Assembly: GCF_042677045.1 (NCBI RefSeq)
Contig: NZ_JBHTIH010000002.1
Location: 744,001 to 808,000 of the forward strand
Source of the DNA: Lysobacter_K koreensis
GTDB lineage: Bacteria; Pseudomonadota; Gammaproteobacteria; Xanthomonadales; Xanthomonadaceae
Length of the DNA stretch: 64,000 nucleotides
Direction: 5' to 3'
Shown: piece after piece, positions 53,306 to 62,255 of the stretch
Layout: each line of letters opens with the position of its first letter
Position numbering within the stretch: the first letter of the stretch is position 1
The notes under the pieces: model-generated
The model's input: only the letters and a program-made list of their open reading frames with translations
Told to the model about the DNA's origin: nothing
The model's database searches: none
Made by a program: the position numbers and the translations under genes

Positions 53306-53385
53306 CCCACCGCAAGAAAAAGCGCCTCGATAGAAAAACGGTGTGCGGCCCTCGTTTGCCAGCCGGCTGTCGAGCGCCGGACAGA

Positions 53386-53790
53386 TCAGCTGGCGCCCGG
53401 CTCAGGAAGCTTCGCCACCACCTTGATCTCGAACTGGAAGCCATAGAGCCACGTCACGCCGATGCCGGTCAGCGTCGGATGCGGGACGTCGCCCCAGTAC
53501 TCCTGCACGACAGGCCAGACCGTCCCGAACCTGGATTCGGGATCGACGATGAACATGGTCACGTCGATCACGTCGTTGAACGTGCAACCGGCGGCCGACA
53601 GAATCGCGTTCAGATTGTCGAACGCCAACCGCACTTGCGCCTCCAGATCAGGCTCGGGCGAGCCGTCCTGGCGGCTGCCAACCTGTCCCGAAACGAACAG
53701 GAAGCCGTTCGACCGGATCGCCGGCGAATAGCGGTTCGTTTCGTACAGCGCCTGGCGGCCGGGCGGAAATACGACATCACGTACGGACAT
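53386..53790 (-). CDS. RidA family protein
   Basis: 134 residues of the YjgF/YER057c/UK114 family; enamine/imine deaminases in the canonical RidA. It has YSPAIRSNGFLFVSGQVGSRQDGS (split, about 21-44), DLEAQVRLAFDNLNAILSAAG and FNDVIDVTMFIVDPESRF. The catalytic Arg of canonical RidA (near residue 105) is not evident in the final segment (PHPTLTGIGVTWLYGF), so it belongs to a non-archetypal subgroup. It is divergent from a LysR regulator that may control it. Confidence 0.9.
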   Translation of the reverse strand: MSVRDVVFPPGRQALYETNRYSPAIRSNGFLFVSGQVGSRQDGSPEPDLEAQVRLAFDNLNAILSAAGCTFNDVIDVTMFIVDPESRFGTVWPVVQEYWGDVPHPTLTGIGVTWLYGFQFEIKVVAKLPEPGAS

Positions 53791-53975
53791 GGCTTGCCTC
53801 CTTGAATGCATTGGTTTCAGTTCATGCATCGCGCAGCTTCGAGGTTGCGCGTGCGTGGTACGTGGCGCGCAGCGACGGAAGAAACTCTAGCCGGCCAATT
53901 TCCGCGGATAAACCGGCAAAGCGCACAATCACTGTTTGCCCAATCCAAACAATCCTCGAATCGTCAGGAGCCCGG

Positions 53976-54869
53976 ATGGACCGTTTCGATGCGATGCAGG
54001 CGTTCGCACGCGTGGTGGAAACCGGCAGCTTTACCAAGGCCGCACAGACGCTGCACATGAGCAGGACCAGCGTGACGCAACTGGTGCAACAACTGGAAGC
54101 GCGGCTGCGCGCCAAGCTGCTCAATCGCACCACGCGCCAGGTCAAGGTCACCGCCGACGGCGCCGCCTACTACGAGCGCGTCGTGCGCCTGCTCGCCGAT
54201 CTCGATGATGCCGACGGCAGCCTGTCCAGCGCGTTGGCATCGCCCAGCGGCCGCCTGCGGGTGGATGTGCCCAGTCCGTTCGCGCGCATGATCCTGATGC
54301 CTGCCTTGCCGGCATTCCACGCGCGTTACCCTGAAATCCAGTTCCACATGGGCGTCAGCGATCGCATCGTGGACCTCGTCGGCGACAACGTGGACTGCGT
54401 GGTGCGCGGCGGGAAAATCACCGATCAGTCGTTGATCGCGCGGCGCATCGGCGAGCTGCGGCTCGGCGCGTATGCAGCGCCCAGCTATCTGCAACGCGCC
54501 GGCACGCCGTCGCACCCGCGCGAACTGGAAGACTCGCATCACCGCACCGTCGGCTTCCTGCGGGCACGCAGCGACACCGTCGCTACGCTCGCCATGCAGC
54601 GGGCTGGCGAGCGCATCGACGTGCAGGGGCGCTACGTGATCGCCGTCGACGATGGCAACGCCTATCTGGTCGCCGGACTGGTGGGCATGGGCACCCTCTG
54701 TCTGCCCTATTACATGGCGGAGGCACACCTGGCGCGTGGCGAACTGGTACCGCTGTTCGACGGCTGGCGCTTCGAGCCGATGCCGCTGTACGTGGCGTTC
54801 CCGCCGAACCGGCATGTCAGCGCGAAGGTGCGGGTGTTCATCGACTGGGTGACCGATCTGCTGGCCTAG
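53976..54869 (+). CDS. LysR family transcriptional regulator
   Basis: 297 residues. N-terminal winged helix-turn-helix MDRFDAMQAFARVVETGSFT, KAAQTLHMSRTSVTQLVQQLEARLRAKLLNRTTRQVKVT (about 20-58); C-terminal effector domain of the CrgA/DgdR-like branch with GRLRVDVPSPFARMILMPALPAF (split) and GKITDQSLIARRIGELRLGAYAAPSYL. AGGAG is seven bases before the ATG. Position opposite the RidA gene (about 185-base shared upstream region) suggests it regulates that gene. Confidence 0.95.
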   Translation: MDRFDAMQAFARVVETGSFTKAAQTLHMSRTSVTQLVQQLEARLRAKLLNRTTRQVKVTADGAAYYERVVRLLADLDDADGSLSSALASPSGRLRVDVPSPFARMILMPALPAFHARYPEIQFHMGVSDRIVDLVGDNVDCVVRGGKITDQSLIARRIGELRLGAYAAPSYLQRAGTPSHPRELEDSHHRTVGFLRARSDTVATLAMQRAGERIDVQGRYVIAVDDGNAYLVAGLVGMGTLCLPYYMAEAHLARGELVPLFDGWRFEPMPLYVAFPPNRHVSAKVRVFIDWVTDLLA

Positions 54870-54932
54870 GTATCGAACGCCTTCCACGCCCAATGCCGTG
54901 TCGGCACAGGGCGTGGAGCACTCGCGCACGCG

Positions 54933-55496
54933 CTACTGGCCCAGGCCGATCTGCTTCATGAACGCCTGGTTGTCCCAGAACAGCCATTCCTCCTGCATCA
55001 CCCCGTTCTCCCAGCGGCCGATGGTGACCATGTCGAGCTTGAAGGCCTTGTTGGTCGGCGCGATGGTCTTGCCATCCGGGGTCGGCATCGGCGCGCTGAA
55101 GGTGCCTTCCATGACGCCCGCGACCGCGGTGTAGCTGCCCTGCGCGATCTTGATCGGATGCTGCTTGATGCGCGTGTCCGGCGCGTACACGAACATCTGC
55201 TTGAGGTCGGCGATGTGCGTTTCCAGTCCGGTGGTGGTGCGGCCATCGGGCCAGTGCACGACGATATCGGCGGCGTGGCTCTTCGGAAAGTCGTCCCACT
55301 TCTGGCCGCTGAAGACGTTGTAGTCGAGGTCGTCGAAGTTGGCGAGGTTCGCCTGCTCCTGTCCCTCGACCGCATCCGCTGCCGGCGCGGCGGCGGCAGC
55401 GGGCGCGGCGGGAGCGTACGGCGCCGGTCGCGAGCAGGCCGCCAGGACCAGCGTCAACAGCGATGCCGCTATCTTGATGTGCTTGCGGGTTTGCAT
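54933..55496 (-). CDS. SnoaL-like (ester-cyclase type) lipoprotein
   Basis: 187 residues. Signal MQTRKHIKIAASLLTLVLAACS with lipobox VLAAC (Cys21), an Ala/Pro linker (about 24-45) and an NTF2/SnoaL domain: DLDYNVFSGQKWDDFPKSHAADIVVHWPDG (split, about 56-86), THIADLKQMFVYAPDTRIKQHPIK, GVMEGTFSAPM and MVTIGRWENGVMQEEWLFWDNQAFMKQIG. The last segment is typical of ester-cyclase-like proteins. It is probably periplasmic and membrane-attached. It is divergent from the AraC regulator. Confidence 0.9.
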   Translation of the reverse strand: MQTRKHIKIAASLLTLVLAACSRPAPYAPAAPAAAAAPAADAVEGQEQANLANFDDLDYNVFSGQKWDDFPKSHAADIVVHWPDGRTTTGLETHIADLKQMFVYAPDTRIKQHPIKIAQGSYTAVAGVMEGTFSAPMPTPDGKTIAPTNKAFKLDMVTIGRWENGVMQEEWLFWDNQAFMKQIGLGQ

Positions 55497-55764
55497 GACA
55501 TGACTCCGTGGTGGGTTGTGCAGGCGCCCGCCGCTTTCGGTTCCAGCACCGGCATGCGGTGCTGAACCAGCCGAGGAAATCCGCCTGCGTCGTCAGCTTG
55601 AACCCGTGGCCGGCGGCGTGCAGCAGGCCAATCGCGCGGTGCCAGCGCCAGCCGGATCCGTGTTCGCGGCAAGCCGACCTGGACCCGCCGTACGGGCCAT
55701 CGCCGAGCCTGATACGACAACAGCCAACGCCGTGGCATGCTGGCCCCTCCGCTCGCCGTCGACC

Positions 55765-56625
55765 ATGACAACCTCCGCGCCGCACACCGCCGAACTGGGT
55801 GTCAGGGGACTGGCGCTGCGCCAGCAGGCGACCCGCGACCTGGCGATCGCGCACCTGCGCCCGACGATCCCGGAGCACGAGATCCACCGCCACCAGCATG
55901 CCGACATGCACCTGGTGCTGCTGCTGACCGGTCACTACGTCAGCGAGGCGGTGGGCATGCCAGCGGTCTGCACCGAACCGGCGGTGATCCTCAACCCGCC
56001 CGGCACCGAGCACCGCGACCGCTTCCGCTCGCGCGACGGCCTGTTCCTGACCTTGACGATGCCGTCTTCGGCGTTCGAACGGTTCCGCGACGGCGTGGCG
56101 ATCGGCGACCGCCCGGTCCGGCTGCCGCGCACGTCCCTGGTCCGGGCGTTGCGCCTGCTGCACGAAGTCTGGCACTGGGAAGGCAGTTCGCCGCTGGCGA
56201 TCGAGTCGGTGTTCGCCGGCCTGATCGAAGACGCGCGCTCCAACCCGGGCGCAGCGGGCGCCGGCGGCCGGCTGCAGCGGGTCTTGGAGCGGCTGGAGGA
56301 CGTCGCGTCGCCGCCGCCCTCGCTGCAGGAACTGGCGTCGATCGCCGACTGCCATCCGGTCTACCTCGCACGCGCGTTCCGCAAGCGCTACGGCGTGGCG
56401 CCGAGCGACTACCTGCGCCGGCGGCGGCTGCACCGCGCGGTGTCGCTCATCGCCCGTCGCCAGACCCTGCCGATCGCCGCAGCGGCGCTGGGCTTCGTCG
56501 ACGAGAGCCACCTGCACCGCTGCTTCGTGGCCGAGTTTGGCATCACCCCCGGGGCGTTTCGCCGGCTCGCGCTCGGCCGCGCCGAGGTTTCGGCGATACA
56601 AGATGGCCGCCTGCACGCGCGCTAG
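55765..56625 (+). CDS. AraC family transcriptional regulator
   Basis: 286 residues. An N-terminal cupin-like sensing domain (about 20-170, HRHQHADMHLVLLLTGHYVSEA; VILNPPGTEHRDRF) and a C-terminal AraC double helix-turn-helix (about 178-270): SLQELASIADCHPVYLARAFRKRYGVAPSDYLRRRRL and PIAAAALGFVDESHLHRCFVAEFGITPGAFRR (read across). It may sense a small molecule. Located between a SnoaL-like lipoprotein (divergent) and a serine hydrolase (27 bases downstream), either of which may be its target. Confidence 0.93.
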   Translation: MTTSAPHTAELGVRGLALRQQATRDLAIAHLRPTIPEHEIHRHQHADMHLVLLLTGHYVSEAVGMPAVCTEPAVILNPPGTEHRDRFRSRDGLFLTLTMPSSAFERFRDGVAIGDRPVRLPRTSLVRALRLLHEVWHWEGSSPLAIESVFAGLIEDARSNPGAAGAGGRLQRVLERLEDVASPPPSLQELASIADCHPVYLARAFRKRYGVAPSDYLRRRRLHRAVSLIARRQTLPIAAAALGFVDESHLHRCFVAEFGITPGAFRRLALGRAEVSAIQDGRLHAR

Positions 56626-56652
56626 TGTCGCGGGATACCGAAGGGAAACCCG

Positions 56653-57702
56653 ATGAAACGACTACTCCTTTGCCTGGGCCTGGCCGCTGCGCCGTTCACC
56701 GCGGCGGCGGCCGATGCCGGCCGGTTCGACCCGGCGCGCAAGGCGGTCGAACAAGGCGAGTTCAAGGCCATCACCAGCATCCTGGTGGCGCAGGACGGCA
56801 AGGTCGTCTACGAGCATTACTTCGACGCGCAGGGCGCGCAGGCGCGACGCGACACCCGCTCGGCGACGAAGACCGTGGCCGGCATGCTGGCCGGCCTGGC
56901 GATTGCCGACGGGCACCTGCCCGACGCATCGGCCCGTGTCTTCGATCACCTGCCGCCCGCGCGCCGCCAGAACATGCAGCATCCGGATCCGCGCAAGGAC
57001 GCCATCCGGGTCGAGGACCTGCTGACGATGTCGTCGCTGGTCGAATGCAACGACGAGCAGCAGTTCTCGCGTGGCAACGAGGAGCGCATGTACTTGATCG
57101 AGGACTGGGTGCAGTTCTATGTGGATCTGCCCGTGCAGGGGTTCCCGGCATGGATGCCCAAGCCAGCCGACTCCTCGCGCGGCCGCAGCTTCCGCTACTG
57201 CACCGCGGGCGTGACCACGCTGGGCGAGGTAATCCAGACGGCAGTGGGCGAGCCATTGCAGGCCTACGCGCAGCGCCGCCTGTTCGACCCGCTCGGCATC
57301 ACCGCTCCGGAGTGGCAGCTGTCGCCGCTGGGACTGGCGCAGGCCGGCGGCGGCCTCGGCCTGCGCACGCGCGACCTGTGGAAGCTTGGCCAGCTGTACC
57401 TCGACGGCGGTCGCGTGGGCGGCCGCCAGCTGGTGCCCGCGACCTGGGTGCGCCAGTCGCTGTCGCCGCAGGCGAGCCCGCGCGAGGATGCCGACTACGG
57501 CTACCTGTGGTGGCTGATGAAAGTCCCCGACGGCGACGCGGTGACGATCGCCCCGGCGATGGCGGGCGCCGGCGGCAACGCGGTATTCCTGCTCCCGCAC
57601 AAGCGCGCGGTGGTGGTCATCACCACCACCAACTACAACGAACGCCAGCCGCACGCGCTGACGTTCAAGCTGCTGACCCGCGACCTGATTCCCGCGCTCT
57701 AG
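56653..57702 (+). CDS. serine hydrolase, beta-lactamase family
   Basis: 349 residues. Signal peptide MKRLLLCLGLAAAPFTAAAA. Motifs: SATK (Ser70-Lys73), FRYCTAGVTTLGEV (YCT at the Y-x-N position, about 183-185) and AMAGAGGNAVFLLP replacing the K-T-G element. The YC-x-G form and WLMK/WWL region are shared with esterase- and amidase-like members (6-aminohexanoate hydrolase type), so it is not a classical beta-lactamase. The start is 27 bases after the AraC regulator, suggesting co-transcription. AAGGG precedes the ATG. Confidence 0.9.
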   Translation: MKRLLLCLGLAAAPFTAAAADAGRFDPARKAVEQGEFKAITSILVAQDGKVVYEHYFDAQGAQARRDTRSATKTVAGMLAGLAIADGHLPDASARVFDHLPPARRQNMQHPDPRKDAIRVEDLLTMSSLVECNDEQQFSRGNEERMYLIEDWVQFYVDLPVQGFPAWMPKPADSSRGRSFRYCTAGVTTLGEVIQTAVGEPLQAYAQRRLFDPLGITAPEWQLSPLGLAQAGGGLGLRTRDLWKLGQLYLDGGRVGGRQLVPATWVRQSLSPQASPREDADYGYLWWLMKVPDGDAVTIAPAMAGAGGNAVFLLPHKRAVVVITTTNYNERQPHALTFKLLTRDLIPAL

Positions 57703-57797
57703 GCATCCCCCGCCGCGCCCGCGCCCAGCCTTGTGCGCACGCCGCGCCGATCGCCGTCCTTTGACGCGGACCGACCCGCCCCACCTGGAGATTTGCC

Positions 57798-58811
57798 ATG
57801 CCCCTTCCGCTGCTCTGCCGCCTTTGGATCGCCGCCCTGCTGTGGCTGGCTGGCGCCTGCGCCCCCGCCTGGGCCAACCCGCAGCTGGCGACGGTACCGG
57901 GCGCACGCGCCAACATGGACGTGCTGCAGCCGTTCAACGTGCAATCGAAGGACTTCACGTACCCGCACCAGGTGACGGTGGCCTTGCCGGCCAGCTACGC
58001 CGCGCAGCCCGAACGGCGCTACCCGGTGCTGTGGGTGCCCGATGCGCCGCTGCTGATGCGCACCGTCGTGGGCCTGCTGGACGTGCTGGTGATCGGCAAC
58101 CTGGCCCCGGAAATGATCGTGGAGGGCGTCGGCAGCCCCGCGGAGGAAGGGCTGGCCGGGGTCGGCCGACGCGTGATGGACTTCTCGCCGCCTGGCCCGG
58201 GCTACGCGCCGCCCGGACTCGCGGGTGAGCGCTGGACCGCGCTGGCGCCCCTGCCGACGTTTCCGCACAAGGCCGATGCGTTCCTCGGTCTGCTGGTCGA
58301 CGACCTGCGTCCGCGCCTGGCGGCCCAATACCGTTTCTCCGGCGAGCACGCGCTGCTCGGGCACTCCGCCGGCGGCATGCTGGCGGCGTACAGCCTGTTC
58401 GCGCGACCGGGCGCGTTCCAGAAGATGATCATCGGCAGCCCCTACCTCGAGGGCGTGGCCGGCGCGGCGTTCAAGGCCGAAGCCAGGTACGCCGCGTCCC
58501 ACGACGACCTGGCCGCGACGGTCTTCCTCGGCGTCGGCGAACGCGAAGCCACGGAGTACTTCGTCGCGATCTCGGGCAACCTGGAGTCGACCGCGCGGCT
58601 GTCGCGCACGCTGACCGCGCGCCACTACCGGTCGCTGGCGCTGGACACCCGGGTCTTCGCCGGCAAGGACCACTACACGGTGCTGCCCGACATCCTCATA
58701 AGCGGCATCGCCCACCTCTGGCGGGACGAGATCGCCAAGCTGCCGTCGTCTTGGCCGACGCGCGAACCCGCGCCGCCGCGGCGCGCCGGAGCGGCAACGG
58801 GGAAGCCCTGA
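57798..58811 (+). CDS. exported alpha/beta hydrolase (esterase D/IroE-like)
   Basis: 337 residues. Signal peptide MPLPLLCRLWIAALLWLAGA... with cleavage near AWA-NP. The core has VTVALPASYAAQPERRYPVLWVPDAP (split, about 62-87), EMIVEGVGSPAEEG and the nucleophile elbow ALLGHSAGGMLAAYSLF (about 192-208), ending with VFAGKDHYTVLPDIL (His). This matches the COG2819 esterase group (siderophore or acetyl esterases). A C-terminal Pro/Arg-rich tail is present. Same strand as the serine hydrolase, about 95 bases later. GGAG precedes the ATG. Confidence 0.9.
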   Translation: MPLPLLCRLWIAALLWLAGACAPAWANPQLATVPGARANMDVLQPFNVQSKDFTYPHQVTVALPASYAAQPERRYPVLWVPDAPLLMRTVVGLLDVLVIGNLAPEMIVEGVGSPAEEGLAGVGRRVMDFSPPGPGYAPPGLAGERWTALAPLPTFPHKADAFLGLLVDDLRPRLAAQYRFSGEHALLGHSAGGMLAAYSLFARPGAFQKMIIGSPYLEGVAGAAFKAEARYAASHDDLAATVFLGVGEREATEYFVAISGNLESTARLSRTLTARHYRSLALDTRVFAGKDHYTVLPDILISGIAHLWRDEIAKLPSSWPTREPAPPRRAGAATGKP

Positions 58812-59584
58812 GTTCCCGGCGCCGCCACGCGGGCCACGCGACGCCGCGACTCCGTAGCCCGGGCAAGGCCGCACCCGAGATCCCGCGCGGATGCCGGGCC
58901 CAGCGTCCGGTGCGCGGCGCTGACCCGGAGCACCGTGTCGGCGCAGATGCTGTGCCCGCCCCGCTGGCGTCACGCGACGTTCCATCGCTGCAGAAAGTCG
59001 ACCGGGCTCACCGCCACACAACATGCGCGCGCCCCCCGCTCCACCTGCGGGAGCCCCCGCGCGGGTTGTATCTGCTGATCCCGACGATCGCTCGACTCCG
59101 ACGAGGACATTCGAAAACGCGCCCTTCCTGATGGCGCCCGGCACCCTGACCATCTCCGCACGCCGGCGTGCCTGCAGGGGATCGGTGCGATCTGCGACCG
59201 CGACGAATTCGCGGACCTGGGCCTCATCGAACGACCCTTGGAGACGGCTGTCGCGACGACGCGCAGGTACAGGCCGTCCGCTTCGTTCGGATGCGCATTC
59301 AACACACGTTCGACATGCGGTCTCGCCTTGACTGCGGCCCTCCCCGGCTCAAGCTTCGAATCGAGTAGCCAGCTCGTTCGCCGGCTCGCCCCAGGCTCGC
59401 GAAGGCGGCCGCGCCCTCCCGTAGGGCAGGTCTCAACCCACTACGCCAGAAGCCGGGTTGAAACCCGCCATACACCGGCTTGCCGCCATATTTCAGGCTG
59501 ATGACTCAAGCGGCGATGCCGACCTCACAACCGTCGACACCGCCACTTGAAACCGCTCCAGACCCGATGTCTACGCTTCGCGTT
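58812..59584. other. gene-poor stretch, possibly decayed coding DNA
   Basis: About 770 bases without a convincing gene. A short REP-like TAGCCCGGGCAAGGCCGCAC sits near 58853. Minus-strand frames around 58970-59300 have patches that look protein-like but no coherent domain, which could be gene remnants. A family A repeat pair is at 59421-59473. Confidence 0.4.
59421..59473. repeat. degenerate family A REP doublet
   Basis: GTAGGGCAGGTCTCAACC and GGGTTGAAACCCGCCATAC face each other with about 18 bases between. It is a mutated, shortened version of the 121-bp elements at 258 and 2561. Confidence 0.6.
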
Positions 59585-61177
59585 TCAAGGAATCTGGCAA
59601 CCCGAACACAAAGCTCTACAAGTGCATGTAATGGAGTTCCAGGTGCCGCCATTGTTTTCGCACTGCTGCGCGGCGCTCACCGGACACGAAGGCGGGGGCG
59701 GCGGAGGTGGGAGGGGGGCCGCCTCGAAGTCGCGCCGGTCATCGAACAGTTGCGCCCAACGCCCGTCGAACCCTCCGTTCTGGGGGAGGTACCAGGTGCC
59801 CACCAACCAGATGCCAGCTTCGTTGTGTTCACTGGTGTTCAAGACACCGGAATGGACGAAGAAATCGTGCTGTCGCCAATAATTCCCGAGCGAGCCGTAA
59901 TCGCCGCTGGCATCGGCACGATTGCGGTTGAAGCTGTCGCGACCCGCGCCGCTGTAGCCACCGAAGTCATCGCCGGAGTCGATAGGGAAATCATCGGCAT
60001 TTTGTTCAGCCGAGTAGCCACCCCAGAACCAGGACTTCCCGATCACGCCTTCGCGACCATCGGTCTGGTCTGCGCTGTACGCATCCCGCGATCCCAGGTA
60101 GAACCGTTGCAGGCCCGCCGGAACTTCGGCCAGTCCCGCCTCATTCACGATCGGGCTCTGGAGCAGCACCTCCTCCGTGGCGTCGTCGGTCCAGTTGGTC
60201 CACCACGTCGAACCGCCCCATTGCGTGGCAAATACATCGGCAAGATCCTGCAGCTCATACGTGATGCGCTTGACCTGCGACCATGACGTCTGGCTATCGC
60301 GTCGGGAGGCAAGGGAAGAAGCGCTGGAATAGCTGATCGCTTTCGCGCTCCACGCGGTCACCGCCGCCGAAGATGTCTCCGGCACCCAGACATAGTGCAC
60401 GTTCTTGTCATCATCGTTGGTGACGTCGACGTCGGCTGTGCCATTCGACGAAACGCTTGCGCTGATCGTGCTGTAGGCGTCCTGCACGAAATGCAGTTCG
60501 TGGGCATGCGTGCTGCCGTATCCGGTGTCCTCGTCCGCTTGCCAGATCATCACGTGCTTGCCGCTGGCAACCTGCATGAACCTGAGATCCGAACTGCCGG
60601 CACTACGCATGACGTGATCCCCGTGACTGGTCACGGTGACATGGCCGACGTACTCGCCCGCCGCGCCGGGTGTGCCGGTCACGGCTCGGATCGATATCTC
60701 TATGCGCTCCCAGTCGTGGATAGCGCCGGCCATTTTGTCCACCGGGTGAAACACGTGATATAGCAGCAGCAGCCCTTTGCGAGTGCCATCCTGGTACTCG
60801 ACCAGAGAGGAGTACAGGGTCGGGCGGATGCGCCAATTCTGGTAAGCGCCGGTGCCGGCCGCGCCTGCAGCGACGTAACTCGCCAGTACGTTCGCCCAGG
60901 TGTAGCGGTTGTTGGCGAAGTTCCCGTCGCGATCGAAGTCGTAATTGGAAATCCAGTCGCGACCCGGCTTGCTACTGTCTTCTTCGGCGCGCTGCAGGAT
61001 CAACGGCGCGTAATAGTTCAGATAGGCCTGGCGTTGCACCTGGGTCAGCACCACCGCCTGGGCCTGTGCCAAATTGGGGGCAAGACCCGCTCCCAACAGC
61101 AGCAACAGCGCGCATAGAAGAAACCCCCTCAAATTCATCAGCCGTGACTCACGCGGAACATCGTGGATCGATTGCAT
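59585..61177 (-). CDS. secreted protein with poly-proline linker and cysteine-rich tail
   Basis: 530 residues. An N-terminal leader of 13 residues precedes a signal peptide (MNLRGFLLCALLLLLGAG, about 14-40). The 430-residue body is rich in Ser, Asp and aromatics and has YYAPLILQRAEEDS, GRDWISNYDFDRDGNF and IHDWERIEIS (HDWE recalls the metal-binding motif of NLP-type secreted proteins), GSTHAHELHFV and DDDKNVHYVWVPE. A run of proline (about 487-496) leads to a tail with six cysteines (CP...QC...NSITCTCRALCSGC). GAGGAG six bases before the ATG supports this start. Function unknown; an extracellular carbohydrate- or surface-binding tail is plausible. Confidence 0.82.
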   Translation of the reverse strand: MQSIHDVPRESRLMNLRGFLLCALLLLLGAGLAPNLAQAQAVVLTQVQRQAYLNYYAPLILQRAEEDSSKPGRDWISNYDFDRDGNFANNRYTWANVLASYVAAGAAGTGAYQNWRIRPTLYSSLVEYQDGTRKGLLLLYHVFHPVDKMAGAIHDWERIEISIRAVTGTPGAAGEYVGHVTVTSHGDHVMRSAGSSDLRFMQVASGKHVMIWQADEDTGYGSTHAHELHFVQDAYSTISASVSSNGTADVDVTNDDDKNVHYVWVPETSSAAVTAWSAKAISYSSASSLASRRDSQTSWSQVKRITYELQDLADVFATQWGGSTWWTNWTDDATEEVLLQSPIVNEAGLAEVPAGLQRFYLGSRDAYSADQTDGREGVIGKSWFWGGYSAEQNADDFPIDSGDDFGGYSGAGRDSFNRNRADASGDYGSLGNYWRQHDFFVHSGVLNTSEHNEAGIWLVGTWYLPQNGGFDGRWAQLFDDRRDFEAAPLPPPPPPPSCPVSAAQQCENNGGTWNSITCTCRALCSGCQIP

Positions 61178-61554
61178 ATCGAGCTCCTCTAGTCATTCCA
61201 TTCGAGCATCTTTGAGTTCAGTCATTCCATTTCGAGCGTCTTTGACTCCGCTATTGCCCTGAATCACCAGGTGGCCATTGCTGTCCGTGCATGTGCGTCG
61301 ACGACCGGCGCTCCACGGCGCTGGAACTCTGCCGACTATCCATGCCTGGAGCATTCATTTCCCGGTACCACACCAAGGGCATCCCCCACCGCCTTGCGGG
61401 CTTCATTCACTGCCCCGGGCGCAAGTGCATAACAAGCTAGAGCCGCCATGGTGGTGACGTCCTCCCCCGACTGATGCCCGCCCGGGTTGTAGAGTTCGGC
61501 GTCAGCCACGTAGATACCGTGTTGGCCGTCAACTTTTGGGCAGGTGGTTCGGCC
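61178..61554. other. gene-free upstream region
   Basis: About 375 bases between the secreted-protein start and the YdeI-like stop. Apart from the direct repeat listed separately, nothing is recognised. It is somewhat less GC-rich than the genes around it. Confidence 0.4.
61191..61249. repeat. direct duplication of about 30 bp upstream of the secreted-protein gene
   Basis: AGTCATTCCATTCGAGCATC followed by TTTGAGTTC is repeated next to itself with four to five changes (61191-61219 and 61220-61249). It starts 14 bases upstream of the minus-strand ATG, just past the ribosome-binding site, so it lies in the 5' leader or promoter. Confidence 0.75.
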
Positions 61555-62103
61555 CTACTGCGCCGGCTTGGGCGCGCTCAGGCTCTTGCTGTACATCCCC
61601 GAGCGGTCGAAGCAGCAGGCGCGGCGCTGGCCGCAGGCCAGCTTGTCGCAGGCCGTGGCGATGCGCCGCTCGCGGGTCTCGGCTTTCTTGCCTGAGGTGA
61701 TCCAGTGGATCCAGTCGCGGCGCGCCACCGCCGTGAGGTCGACCCACTGCGCCTTCGCGGCCGGGCGGGCGGCGAGCGCCGCGCGCAAGTCGGCGGGCAC
61801 GCGCGGCTCCGGTTCCACCGCCACCGGCGCGACCTCGAGCGTGACCGTGTCGCCGACGGCAACGCCAGCCGCGTCGCGCAGCGCCCGCTCCACCTTGAGC
61901 CAATGGCTGCCCTGCCCGTCCGGCTCCAGCGTGGCCTGGAACGGCTGGCCTGCGAGCGTGCCGTCGACCGTCGTCATGCTTCGCGTCGGCAGCTTGGCGC
62001 TGGCGTCGGCCGGCAGCACGAGGAAAGCCCAAGTGGCGCCCTTCGGACTCGCGGGCCGCAGCAGGGTCGCCTCGAAGCGGATGTTGGCAGTGGTCTTGGC
62101 CAT
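61555..62103 (-). CDS. DUF1905/YdeI (OmpD-associated) family protein
   Basis: 182 residues. N-terminal DUF1905 beta-barrel: ANIRFEATLLRPASPKGATWAFLVLP, GTLAGQPFQATLEPDGQGSHWLKV, GVAVGDTVTLEVAP (about 6-95). C-terminal YdeI-like helical region: VPADLRAALAARPAAKAQW, DWIHWITSGKKAETRERRIATACDKLACGQRRACC, with clustered cysteines. Such proteins are soluble and of uncertain function. The start MAKTTANIRFEA is preferred to an upstream ATG with Arg-rich residues. Confidence 0.88.
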   Translation of the reverse strand: MAKTTANIRFEATLLRPASPKGATWAFLVLPADASAKLPTRSMTTVDGTLAGQPFQATLEPDGQGSHWLKVERALRDAAGVAVGDTVTLEVAPVAVEPEPRVPADLRAALAARPAAKAQWVDLTAVARRDWIHWITSGKKAETRERRIATACDKLACGQRRACCFDRSGMYSKSLSAPKPAQ

Positions 62104-62255
62104 GGGCGGCAAGCTAACACCGGCCCGTTTCATCGTCATGCCCCGCCTTCGCAAGGGAGCCAATTTACCCGCGCCTGCACACCGGGACGTACGCCCCCCG
62201 CCCGATACAATCGCCGCGCAAACATGCGGCTACAGCCGCGCTCACCGCCGACCGG

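Noticed and set aside
58970..59305. 111-residue minus-strand frame in the gene-poor region
   Set aside because: Some protein-like patches, but no conserved motif, start signal or consistent composition.
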